Below, one piece after another: positions 8,913-17,323 of a stretch of 64,000 nucleotides of DNA. Source of the stretch: Closterium sp. Naga37s-1. Lineage: Eukaryota > Streptophyta > Zygnematophyceae > Desmidiales > Closteriaceae. The notes below the pieces were generated by a model, which saw only the letters and a program-made list of their open reading frames with translations, had not been told where the DNA came from and ran no database searches. Location: NCBI GenBank assembly GCA_947471745.1, contig CANJKZ010000410.1, positions 412,001 to 476,000 on the forward strand, written 5' to 3'. The position numbers and the translations under genes were made by a program. Numbering within the stretch: the first letter of the stretch is position 1; the number at the start of each line of letters is the position of its first letter.

Positions 8913-11900
8913 CAGCTGAGAAGAGCATTGTAGCTGTAGGTGCCTCTCGTGGTGACCCCCGCACCCCCTTCTTTGAGGGGTGCTCCCCCTCCCCCCTCCT
9001 CCCCTCCATTGCATCTGCTGCTGCTGTCGGCTACCTCGAAGCTGAGGGGGTCGGGGCCGCGTCTTCTCCTAGTGGGAGACGCAAGGGCGGCAGGGGCAAG
9101 GGGGGCAGGGGTGGTGGAGGTGGAGGAGGGGGCGGCGGCAGTGGAGGGGGTGGGGGGGGCGGGGGTGGCGGCGGAGGTGGGAGTGTCGCGGGTGGTGGGG
9201 GGGTCAGTGGCGGCACAGGGGGTGGTGGCGGTGGCGGTGGTGGGGGTGGAGGGGGTGGTGGTGGCAGTGGTGGCGGCGGTGGAGCGGGTGGAGGACGTGG
9301 TGGAGCGGTGCAGCGTGGGGGGTTCGGCGGTGGCCAGAGGCAGCAGCAGCAGCGTCTCGGCGAGACTCCCTCGCCCCAGCAACTCCGTGAGTGGTACTCT
9401 CAGCGTGGGGGGTCTGGGGGTGGAGGTACCTGCCCGTACGTCATCCGCACAGGTGACCGCACTGGCCAGACCTGTGGGAGGTTCCACACGGCGCAGCGCT
9501 GCTTCTTTCGTCTCGACGACGCCTGGCGTGAGCAGTTTCCTGACGCCACTGAGCTGCCCCGCTGGGCTGATCTGCTTAGGAAGAACATTGATATCTTTGC
9601 TCTTGACTTTGATGCTATCCTTGGTGCCATGTATGCATTGACTATTAGTGTTGAGGGTGACTGTTACCTGAGTGTACCGCCAGACCCTGGTATTGGGACC
9701 AGTGAGACAGCTGCTCCAGGTGCTAGTGCGTCTGCTGCCCTAGGTCCTGGTGAGGCTGCTGCTCTTGGTACGCGTGCGTCTCCTCCCCTAGGTCCTGGTG
9801 AGGCTGCTGATCTTGGTGCTAGTGCATCTGCGCTTGCTGGTACTGCGTCTACTGAGGCACTGCACACCTTCACACTCGACTCGGGTGCTTCCCGCTGCTT
9901 CTTCCGTGACCGCACTGCCCTTGAGCAGCTAGCTCGGCCAGTTGCTGTCTCTCTCGCTGACCCCTCTGGGGGCCCGGTCATTGCGACCTCCTCCACTGTC
10001 CTCCCTTGTCCTGCGGTCCCGTCCGGCACCCTGTCGGGTCTTTACCTCCCCTCGTTCTCTACGAACTTGGTGGCGGGCTCTGCTCTTCAGGATGGGGGTG
10101 TTCACCAGTTCACCCCTGCCTATGAGCGTGTGACCCACTGTACGTGTGCTAGGACAGGTCGCCACCTAGCTACCTTCACTCGGCAGCCGGGGTCGGACCT
10201 GTACACACTGACCACTGAGTCCCCTCAGGTAGCTGCGTCTGCGTCTGCGTCAGGTCAGCTGTCGGCCCCCTGCTCGTGTCGCTCCCTGTCGCACCAGACG
10301 GTTCTCTGGCACCACCGTCTCGGTCACCCGTCAGTGCAGCGCCTTCGTGGCATGCACTCCTGGTACCTTGTCTCTGGTCTTCCCAGGGTTCTCCCTCCCC
10401 TCCCGCCCTCGCCTGCTCCTCCCTGTCTTCCCTGCGTCGAGGGGCGGCAGCGCGCCGCTCCTCACTCCTCCTCATTCCCTCCCACAGAGGCTCCTCTGCA
10501 GACTCTACACCTGGACGTGTGGGGCCCAGCCCGCGTCCGTGGACAGGGCCACGAGCGGTACTTCCTGCTGGTTGTCGACGACTACACGCGCTACACCACG
10601 GTCTTCCCCTTGCGCGCCAAGGGTGAGGTCCCTGATGTTTTGATCCCTTGGATCCGCGCTGCTCGTCTCCAGCTCCGCGAGCGGTTCCAGTCGGACTTTC
10701 CCGTCCTGCGTCTACACTCTAACCGAGGTGGTGAGTTTTCCTCTGACCTCTTGGCAGCCTACTGTGCGGAGCATGGCATCCGCCAGACTTTCACGCGTCC
10801 GGCCTCTCCACAGCAGAATGGGGTTGCTGAGCGCCGCATTGGCTTGGTCATGGAGATCGCTCGTACCTCCTTGATCCATGCGGCTGCCCCCCATTTCCTG
10901 TGGCCGTTTGCAGTCCAGTACGCTGCGCATCAGCTCAACCTCTGGCCCCGTGTCTCCGCTCCGGAGACCTCGCCCACACTGCTGTGGACGGGGCAGGTTG
11001 GCGATGCGTCGCGTTTCTGGGTCTGGGGTGCTCGTGCCTTTGTCCGCGATACCACTGCGGACAAGCTCTCTGCCCGCGCTGTACCTTGTGTCTTCCTTGG
11101 CTTTGTCCCCGACGCGCCTGGTTGGCAGTTTTACCACCCCACCTCGCGCCGTGTCTTCCCCTCTCAGGACGTCACCTTTGACGAGTCGGTACCCTTCTAC
11201 CGTCTGTTCCCCTACCGCACTGCTCCGCTCCCTCCCCCGCCTCTCTTCCTCACCCCAGGTGCCCCTCCGGTAGACCCCCTCCCTCCCCAGGGTCCTGCTC
11301 CCTCAGGTGTTTCCCAGGTAGACGCGGTCGAGCCTGTCGAGGTAGCTGTTGACTCTGGTCCTGAGCGGGGTACTGAGCCTTGGGGTACTGAGACTGGGGG
11401 TGCTGAGCCTGGGGGTGCTGCGACTGCGGGTGCTGAGACTGGGGGTGCTGAGCCTGGGGGTGCTGCGACTGGGGGTGCTGCGCCTTTGAGTGCTGAGACT
11501 GAGGGTACTGAGACTGGGGGTACTGCGGCTGGGGGTGCTGAGCCTGGGGGTGCTGAGCCTGGGGGTGCTGAGCCTAGGGGTACTGAGCCTGGGGGTGTTG
11601 ACCCTGTTGGTGCTCCCTCTTCACAGCAGCTGCGTGAGTGGTACTCTCAGCGTTGCGGCCTCCGGCGTGGGGCTACTGGAGCTGCGAGTACTGTGTTGCG
11701 GCCGGAGCCTCCCTCCCCTCCGCGGCTACGTGAGTGGTACGCTCGGCGCTGCAGCCTCCGGAGTGGAGCTCCTAGTTTTGAGTTACCAAATGCTGGAGGC
11801 CCGGCTGCTCCTGGAGGTGCTTCTGGTGCTACTGGCGGTCCTGGAGCTGTTGGAGGTGCTACTGGTGTTGCTGGAGGTTCTGGAGCTGTTGGAGGTGCTG

Positions 11901-12727
11901 CTGGTGCTGCTGGAGGTACTGGAGCTGCTGGAGGTGCTTCTGGTGCTACTGGAGGTCCTGGAGCTGTTGGAGGTGCTGTTGGTGCTGCTGGAGGTACTGG
12001 AGCTGCTGGAGGTGCTACTGGTGCTGCTGTAGGTACTGGGGCTACTGGAGGTGCTGCTGGTGCTGCTGGAGGTACTGGAGCTGCTGCTGGTGCTGCTGGA
12101 GGTCCTGGAGCTGCTGGAGCTCCTAGTGGTGCTCCTGGTCCTGGGACTGGTGGTGCTGCTGGAGCTGGTGTTACTGGAGGTACTGGAGTTGACACTCCTG
12201 GAGGTGCTCCTGGTGCTGCGGGAGTTGGAGCTGCTACTGGGGGTTCTGGTGCTGTCTCTGCTGGTTCTGGGGGCACGTCACGGCCGCGGCCGTACTTCGT
12301 TCCGCTCCTTCAGCAGGTTCTTGGTCGGTCGCCTCCTCCTTGTCCTGCTCCCTCCTTAGAGTGTCCTTCGCCTCTCCGGTTGCAGTCACAGTTACAGCCC
12401 GCCTCACCACTTCCTGGTCCTTCTCCCTACACTGGTCCGATAGGAGGTCTTACGGAGCGTCGTCAACCTGAGTCTCGTCCTGTGTCGCCTGAGTCTCGTT
12501 CTGCGTCACCTGTTAGTGCTGCTCGCCCTGGTCGTCGTGTCCCGCGTCAGCGTCCTCCTGCTGTCCCCGGCACTCACCAGATGCTGCTTCGTCTTTCCAC
12601 TGCTCCACGGCGTGTCCCTCTGCCTTCTCCTCCTGCGTCCTCCCTTCCTGCCCTTGCTGACCCAGAGTCTGACTCTTCGTGCTGCTCGTCCTACTGTCAC
12701 GCGTCTCCTGTCCACAGTTGTCACTGA
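8789..12727 (+). CDS. Copia gag C-terminus, protease, integrase and linker
   Basis: 1312 codons that carry gag-pol on after the C run. In order: gag helices (YLTLYHLVTRLPDS), a poly-Gly tract (about 9075-9330), an unusual Cys-His motif (9430-9500; C-X13-C-X3-H-X4-C), aspartic protease (LDSGASRCFF, about 9876), GAG-pre-integrase (LWHHRLGHPS, about 10305), and integrase with LDVWGP (10510), VVDDYTRY, then SNRGGEF near 10710 where SDRGGEF is usual, and SPQQNGVAERR near 10808. The Asn replaces the second catalytic Asp of the DDE triad. The C-terminal third is a Gly/Ala/Glu/Pro repeat linker (11340-12270). The frame is lost near 12677, ahead of RT. Confidence 0.85.
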   Translation: MYLTLYHLVTRLPDSLRTVRDQFLALSPTDLTVDLLEKELLAAEKSIVAVGASRGDPRTPFFEGCSPSPLLPSIASAAAVGYLEAEGVGAASSPSGRRKGGRGKGGRGGGGGGGGGGSGGGGGGGGGGGGGSVAGGGGVSGGTGGGGGGGGGGGGGGGGSGGGGGAGGGRGGAVQRGGFGGGQRQQQQRLGETPSPQQLREWYSQRGGSGGGGTCPYVIRTGDRTGQTCGRFHTAQRCFFRLDDAWREQFPDATELPRWADLLRKNIDIFALDFDAILGAMYALTISVEGDCYLSVPPDPGIGTSETAAPGASASAALGPGEAAALGTRASPPLGPGEAADLGASASALAGTASTEALHTFTLDSGASRCFFRDRTALEQLARPVAVSLADPSGGPVIATSSTVLPCPAVPSGTLSGLYLPSFSTNLVAGSALQDGGVHQFTPAYERVTHCTCARTGRHLATFTRQPGSDLYTLTTESPQVAASASASGQLSAPCSCRSLSHQTVLWHHRLGHPSVQRLRGMHSWYLVSGLPRVLPPLPPSPAPPCLPCVEGRQRAAPHSSSFPPTEAPLQTLHLDVWGPARVRGQGHERYFLLVVDDYTRYTTVFPLRAKGEVPDVLIPWIRAARLQLRERFQSDFPVLRLHSNRGGEFSSDLLAAYCAEHGIRQTFTRPASPQQNGVAERRIGLVMEIARTSLIHAAAPHFLWPFAVQYAAHQLNLWPRVSAPETSPTLLWTGQVGDASRFWVWGARAFVRDTTADKLSARAVPCVFLGFVPDAPGWQFYHPTSRRVFPSQDVTFDESVPFYRLFPYRTAPLPPPPLFLTPGAPPVDPLPPQGPAPSGVSQVDAVEPVEVAVDSGPERGTEPWGTETGGAEPGGAATAGAETGGAEPGGAATGGAAPLSAETEGTETGGTAAGGAEPGGAEPGGAEPRGTEPGGVDPVGAPSSQQLREWYSQRCGLRRGATGAASTVLRPEPPSPPRLREWYARRCSLRSGAPSFELPNAGGPAAPGGASGATGGPGAVGGATGVAGGSGAVGGAAGAAGGTGAAGGASGATGGPGAVGGAVGAAGGTGAAGGATGAAVGTGATGGAAGAAGGTGAAAGAAGGPGAAGAPSGAPGPGTGGAAGAGVTGGTGVDTPGGAPGAAGVGAATGGSGAVSAGSGGTSRPRPYFVPLLQQVLGRSPPPCPAPSLECPSPLRLQSQLQPASPLPGPSPYTGPIGGLTERRQPESRPVSPESRSASPVSAARPGRRVPRQRPPAVPGTHQMLLRLSTAPRRVPLPSPPASSLPALADPESDSSCCSSYCHASPVHSCH

Positions 12728-13141
12728 CCCTTCCTTTGAGTCCGCTGCTGCGTCTGCCTTAGTTACTGAGCTTGTCGACTTTGCTGCTCACTGTAGACTA
12801 GACTACGCTGCCGGTCTTGTTGCTGAGTCTGAGTCTGTCTATCCTCCGTCCGTCGGGGGTGAGTGTGCTCTTGGCACGGACGTTCTTGAGGACAGGCAGG
12901 AGGAGTTTGAGTGCTTTGCCGCCGCTGTACCTCATCTCGTGTCCATGCTGATTGCACCTGAGGGAGACCCGGATGCTCCAGACATCCACGCTCTTACGCT
13001 GAGGCGATCGCGGGTGAGTACTCCTCTCAGTGGCAGACAGCCATGGATGCAGAGATGGCATCCTGGAAGTCCACTGGCACTTACGTCGACGAGGTTCCCC
13101 CTCCTGGGGCGAACATCGTCAGTGGCATGTAGATTTTCAGG
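12678..13141 (+). pseudogene. Frame-broken linker and RT entry
   Basis: Homology moves to a second frame at about 12677 (TRLLSTVVTDPSFESAAAS, PPSVGGECALGTDVLEDRQ) and back at about 12988, where a few bases are missing relative to sister copies. A TAG at 13130-13132 replaces the Trp of the conserved SGMWIFRVKR. RT cannot be made from a continuous frame. Confidence 0.7.
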
Positions 13142-14551
13142 GTGAAGCGGCCGCCAGGTTCTCCGCCTGTCTTCAAGGCTCGGTACGTTGCTCGAGGCTT
13201 CAGTCAGCGAGAGGGAGTAGACTTCTTTCAGACCTTCTCCCCCACCCCGAAGATGACCACTCTTCGGGTGCTGCTGCACGTCGCCGCTCAGCGTGACTAC
13301 GAGCTTCACTCTCTTGACCTCAGCACAGCTTTCTTGCAGGGCAGCCTGCACGAGGAGATCTGGCTGCGCCGCCCTCCTGGCTTCACTGGGTCGTTTCCTG
13401 CTGGTACCCAGTGGAGCCTCCGGCGGCCGGTCTACGGTCTCCGCCAGGCTCCACGTGAGTGGCACGACACACTGAGGACGACTCTTGCTGCTCTTGGGTT
13501 TTCTCCTTCCACTGCTGACCCGCCGCTGTTTCTTCGCACTGACACCACTCTGCCACCGTTCTACGTTCTCGTGTACGTAGACGACTTAGTCTTTGCTACT
13601 GCTGACACTGAGGCACTCGCCCACGTGAAGTCGGAGCTGCAGAAGAGACACACGTGCACAGACCTGGGTGAGCTCACAAGCTATCTTGGCTTGCGGATCA
13701 CCCGGGACAGAGCACAGCGCACCATTACCTTGACTCAGTCACACATGGTGCAGCAGGTCCTTCAGCGCTTCGGCTTCACCTGGTCCTCAGCACAGGCCAC
13801 TCCTCTGGCTATAGGTCACTCGCTCTCAGCTCTGCCTTCGGATGAGTCCGTAGAGCCGAGTGGTCCTTACCCAGAGCTAGTTGGTTGCCTCATGTACCTG
13901 ATGACTTGCACTCGTCCTGACCTAGCATACCCTCTTGGCCTTCTGGCCCGCTATGTGGCTCCTGGCAGGCACCGAAAGGTGCACTGGGATGCTGCAAAGA
14001 GGGTATTGCGCTACTTGTGCAGTACATCGGGCATGGGGCTCGTGCTTGGAGGGAGGCGCTCAGTTGTTCTCACTGGGCACTCAGACGCATCTTGGGTTGA
14101 CGACCAGGCTACTCAGCGGTCGTCACAGGGTTACACCTTCAGCCTTGGCTCTGGTTCAGTTTGTTGGCGTTCTACTCGCTCGTCTTCAGTTCTTAGCTCC
14201 AGTTGTGAGGCTGAGATCTACGCCACAGCCATGGCTGCACAGGAGTTACGCTGGCTGACCTACCTGCTGACCGACTTGGGAGAGCGGCCTAGTTCTCCTC
14301 CAGTGCTGTACGTCGACAACAAGGCTGCCTTTGCCTTGTGTCAGGAGCACAGACTGGAGCACAGAACGAAGCACATCGCTCTCCGTTACTTCCTGGCTCG
14401 AGAGCTGCAGCAGCGCGGTCAGCTTTGTCTGCGCTACGTGGCCACTCGGGCCAACACCGCTGATATATTCACCAAGGCACTTCAGCCTGGTGATCATCAG
14501 CGCTTCTGCACTGTACTGGGGCTTGTGCCCACTGTTCCTCACTTACTGTAG
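13142..14551 (+). CDS. Copia reverse transcriptase and RNase H
   Basis: 469 codons. RT: KARYVARGFSQREGVDFFQTF, the LDLSTAFLQGSLHEEIW block with the first catalytic Asp, VYGLRQAPREWHDTL, and VYVDDLVFA near 13571 (YVDD active site). RNase H: LTGHSDASWVDD (about 14070), SSCEAEIYA (about 14200), YVDNKAAFALC (about 14310) and RTKHIALRYF, ending LVPTVPHLL. RT copies element RNA into cDNA and RNase H removes the RNA strand. All catalytic motifs look intact. The first Met is internal, because the domain starts upstream of the TAG at 13130. Confidence 0.85.
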   Translation: MKRPPGSPPVFKARYVARGFSQREGVDFFQTFSPTPKMTTLRVLLHVAAQRDYELHSLDLSTAFLQGSLHEEIWLRRPPGFTGSFPAGTQWSLRRPVYGLRQAPREWHDTLRTTLAALGFSPSTADPPLFLRTDTTLPPFYVLVYVDDLVFATADTEALAHVKSELQKRHTCTDLGELTSYLGLRITRDRAQRTITLTQSHMVQQVLQRFGFTWSSAQATPLAIGHSLSALPSDESVEPSGPYPELVGCLMYLMTCTRPDLAYPLGLLARYVAPGRHRKVHWDAAKRVLRYLCSTSGMGLVLGGRRSVVLTGHSDASWVDDQATQRSSQGYTFSLGSGSVCWRSTRSSSVLSSSCEAEIYATAMAAQELRWLTYLLTDLGERPSSPPVLYVDNKAAFALCQEHRLEHRTKHIALRYFLARELQQRGQLCLRYVATRANTADIFTKALQPGDHQRFCTVLGLVPTVPHLL

Positions 14552-14752
14552 GCTTTGTCTGTACTGTGATCTTTATATATATATATACCTGCTTGTTTGT
14601 GTTGTATATATGCCTCTGCATTTGAACTGGCCCTGTGGCCCTTTGTTTGTGCTCAGATTGTGTGGTGACGTTGTGATCCACCCTGAGCTTGCTTTGTCTT
14701 TCTTGACTGGTCTTGTGACCCCTTGCTCTCCCCCACTTTGCCTATGGGGGTG

Positions 14753-14880
14753 TGTCAAACATTATCTATATGTTATTGTTGTGTAGGCTATAGTGGGTTA
14801 GCCTTTAGGGGGTACACAACTCTAGGGTTTCATACTTGTACTCCAATCTTTCATAGTTCAATCACTTCTTGTTTCTGACA
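14753..14880 (+). repeat. 3' LTR (128 bp) with preceding polypurine tract
   Basis: Identical to 7590-7717. The TATGGGGGTG directly before it (to 14752) is the plus-strand priming tract; the same tract precedes the 3' LTR of most copies here. Confidence 0.95.
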
Positions 14881-14885
14881 GGGTA

Positions 14886-15073
14886 AGCCACTGTGAGAGA
14901 TTCGCACTTTTAGCTGTGGCGGGAGGGGCGAGAGAGGCTCCAGACGTGTGATCAAACAACAAGACACTGTCTCTAGATTTGCTCAGTAGGTACGGCTGTA
15001 AGTCGTTGAGCCACGTGCCGAACTGAATCGGACGGCCCTCTTGATCGAATGTGAGGACACGGAGAGAAGCCAT
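14886..15073 (-). pseudogene. Copia gag N-terminus, old minus-strand element
   Basis: ATG at 15073 opens MASLRVLTFDQEGRPIQF, then TWLNDLQPYLL, LLFDHTSGASLAPPATA and SQWLT, where the complete Copia 7590-14880 interrupts the frame. It resumes at 7584. Confidence 0.8.
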
Positions 15074-15857
15074 AGCGGGCAGAGCAGGGTGGCGCGCGAC
15101 CAGCAGAGCAGCACGCAGGCAGGGCAGGGCGGCGCACGGCTAGGGTGGCCAGCAGCAGAGCGGGCAGGAGCCGGGCGTTGCAAGCAGCAGGGCGGGCATG
15201 CAAGGGGCTGCGAGCGGGCCGCAAGGGGCGGCGAGCAGGCTACAAGGGGCAGCGCGCAGGCTGCAAGGGGCAGCGCGCAGGCTGCAAGGGGCGGCGAGCG
15301 GGCCTCAAGGGCTGCGAGCGGGCCTAGGGGCGGCGGGCGGGCCGAAAGAGGCGGTGCGCGGGGCTGCAGGGGCAGCACGCGGGCCGCAAGGGGCGGCGAG
15401 CGGGCCGCAAGGGGCGGCGCTCGGGGCTGCAGGGGCGGCGCGCAGGCTGCAGGGGCAGTGCGCAGGGCTGCAGGGGCGGTGCGCGGGGCTGCAGGGGCGG
15501 CGCGCGGGCTGCAGAGGCGGCGCGCGGGGCTGCAGGGGCGGCGCGCGGGGCTGCAGAGGCGGCGCGCGGGGCTGCAGGGGTGGCGCGCAGGGCTGTAGGG
15601 GCGGCACGCGGGGCTGCAGGGGCGACGCGCGGGCTGCAGGGGCGGTGCGCGGGGCTGCAAGGGCGGCGCACGTGGCTGCAGAGGCGGCGCGCGGGGCTGC
15701 AGAGGTGGCGCGCAGGCTGCAGAGGCAGCGCGCGGGCTGCAGGGGCAGCTCGCGGGCTGCTAAGGGCGGCGCGACGGGCTGCAAGGAGCGGCGCGTGGGC
15801 CAGCAGGGCGGCTCGCTGTTAGGGCAGGGTGGCAGGGCAGTGAGTGGGGCAGCTCTG
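15074..15857 (-). repeat. GC-rich tandem-repeat leader
   Basis: Leader between primer site and gag, built of variants of a 20-22-bp unit (plus-strand form GGGGCTGCAGGGGCGGCGCG), about 30 copies between 15200 and 15780. Long Ala/Arg/Pro frames on both strands are compositional. Confidence 0.75.
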
Positions 15858-15907
15858 TGGTGGGCCCTAAAAAAAACGGTCCTAGGGAAGGACCTGCTCG
15901 GAAACCA
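15858..15907 (-). promoter_or_regulatory. Primer site and hairpin block
   Basis: Minus strand: TGGTTTCCGAGC, then GGTCCT-TCCCT-AGGACC (6-bp stem), a run of T, and AGGGCCC. Confidence 0.65.
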
Positions 15908-16038
15908 TGTCTGAATACTGAACGAGAATGAATGCATTGAGCAGAAGTTGGGTACAATTACTAACCCTAATTGGGTTGTACCCCTTATGGGCTACCCCAC
16001 TATAGCCTACACAAAGTAAGCTACATGACATTTTGACA
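15908..16038 (-). repeat. 5' LTR of the old minus-strand Copia (131 bp)
   Basis: On the minus strand it starts TGTCAAAATG and ends TTCAGACA next to the primer site. No 3' partner is seen; the element's left end is lost at the inverted repeat. It interrupts an RNase H gene on the plus strand. Confidence 0.85.
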
Positions 16039-16040
16039 CC

Positions 16041-16424
16041 TCTCGCTCGTCTTATGTACTCAGCTCCAGCAGTGAGGCCGAGATCTACGCTGGGGCCATG
16101 GCTGCACATGAGTTACGCTGGCTGACCTACTTGCTTACCGACTTGGGCAAGCAGCCTCGTTCTGCACCAGTTCTGTTCGCTGAGAACAAGGCCATGACTG
16201 TCTTCTGTCAGGGGCAGAGTCTCAAGAGCAGAACGAAGCACATTGCCCTTAGTTACTTTCCGATGCGAGAGTTGCAGCAGCGTGGTCAGGTTCGCTTTGT
16301 TTACGTGGCATCTTGGGCCAACACTGCTGATATCTTCACCAAGGCCCTTGGGCCTAGTGATCATCAGCGTTTCTACACTGCTCTTGGACTTGTGCCTACT
16401 CTGCCTCACTTCCTTGCCTCTTGA
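16041..16424 (+). pseudogene. Copia RNase H 3' fragment
   Basis: Encodes the last ~128 residues of a Copia polyprotein: SYVLSSSSEAEIYAGAM, HELRWLTYLLTDLG, VLFAENKAMTVFCQ (usual form YVDNKA, so the catalytic Asp is replaced), RTKHIALSYF, NTADIFTKAL and PTLPHFLAS-stop. The rest of the gene is missing; the minus-strand LTR at 15908-16038 abuts it. Confidence 0.8.
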
Positions 16425-16670
16425 TCTCATCTTGTACTTAATGTACCTTGATATCTATCTATACCTGCATGTGTACACTTGCTAGGTTGTGATCATTGTA
16501 CTACGTACGCTATTGTAAAACAGCATGTGAACTGGCCTTGTGGCCGATTGCTTGTAGTCGGACTGTGTGGTGTTTTTTTGATTCACTCTGAGCGTTGTTT
16601 TGTTTCTTCTCTTGACTGGTCTTGTGACCAGTTGTTGTTCTTTCTCTCTCTTGCTATCCCTCACTTGGCC

Positions 16671-16748
16671 TATGGGGGTGTGTCAAACTATATATCTATT
16701 TTTTTGTGTGGTGTTCTTGTTCAATCCATTCCGCTGTTCATGATTCTA
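16671..16748 (+). repeat. Polypurine tract and truncated 3' LTR
   Basis: TATGGGGGTG is followed by TGTCAAACTATATATC. LTR similarity fades after about 30 bases, and a TAACA near 16748 may be its end. Nothing recognisable follows to 16930. Confidence 0.55.
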
Positions 16749-16930
16749 ACAAAAATTGCTGCTGCCACGCAATGTCTACGGGGGAAAATCTATTTGCTGG
16801 AGCAGGCTGGTTCGCGTTGTGACGTGCACGGTACAACAGTGCTGGGTGACGGGCATGGCGGGGTGACACCGCACCACAGATTGCAGTCAAGCCAGCCACC
16901 CATCTGCATTGCCTTGCCTTCCTCAGCTTG

Positions 16931-17070
16931 TAACGTATCGCCCCGGATATAAGCGGAGGCCTATGTTTAGCGCATGCGCTTATATCTGGAGCAATGCGCT
17001 TATGGCCGATTCTCAATTAGAAGCGCACCCCTTTTGATATCGTTACTCATTATAAGCGCACCCTTTTTAT
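16931..17070 (-). repeat. Terminal region of a pogo/Tigger-like DNA transposon
   Basis: CCCCGGATATAAGCG near 16936 is the inverse of CGCTTATATCCGGGG at 31037-31051. Inside it are repeated AAGCGCACCCC / TATAAGCGCACCC motifs (17020-17060). This fits terminal and subterminal repeats of the transposon whose transposase relic follows at 17324-18777. Confidence 0.6.
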
Positions 17071-17323
17071 GAAGTAAATATTTTTACACTTTTTTTTATT
17101 ATTGACATTACTCTAAAAGCCACACCTGGGCTTTACATCCAACAGCATTAATTTTCTATTATTATTATTATTCACTAACAAATTTAGTCTGAGCCTACAC
17201 ACTTTTTATGCCTAGTCTAGCCTAAGGGAGGCCATCCTCCTCGTCATACTCAGGCTCCTGGCAGTTGTTGCCCCAGAAGCCAACGGCTTGGATCTCGTGG
17301 TCGACATCTACCTCATGCGTCAG

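Larger units (their letters stand above)
7590..14880 (+). mobile_element. Complete Copia element with identical LTRs
   Basis: Two identical 128-bp LTRs (7590-7717 and 14753-14880) flank 7.0 kb encoding gag, protease, integrase, RT and RNase H in Copia order. GGGTA occurs immediately before the 5' LTR (7585-7589) and after the 3' LTR (14881-14885) as a 5-bp target duplication. The host site is the gag of the older minus-strand Copia. Identical LTRs mean a recent insertion, yet the polyprotein has three frame breaks, one stop and a substituted integrase residue, so it probably moved using proteins of another copy. Confidence 0.95.

Noticed and set aside
9031..9487. Antisense Pro/Thr-rich frames opposite the poly-Gly tracts (also 27922-28299, 46972-47523)
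   Set aside because: They are the complement of GGN-rich coding repeats in gag, with no independent support.
11490..12359. Leu-rich frame (LEVLLVLLEVLELLEVL) as a membrane protein (also 23663-24778, 44252-44992, 54118-55143)
   Set aside because: It is a shifted reading of the GGTGCTGGA-type linker repeats; the frame in phase with integrase encodes Gly/Ala.
14983..15937. Long Ala/Pro/Arg open frames on both strands of GC-rich leaders (also 28811-30012, 31919-32761, 34746-35367)
   Set aside because: They follow tandem repeats, occur in several frames at once and lie between primer site and gag in known Copia copies.
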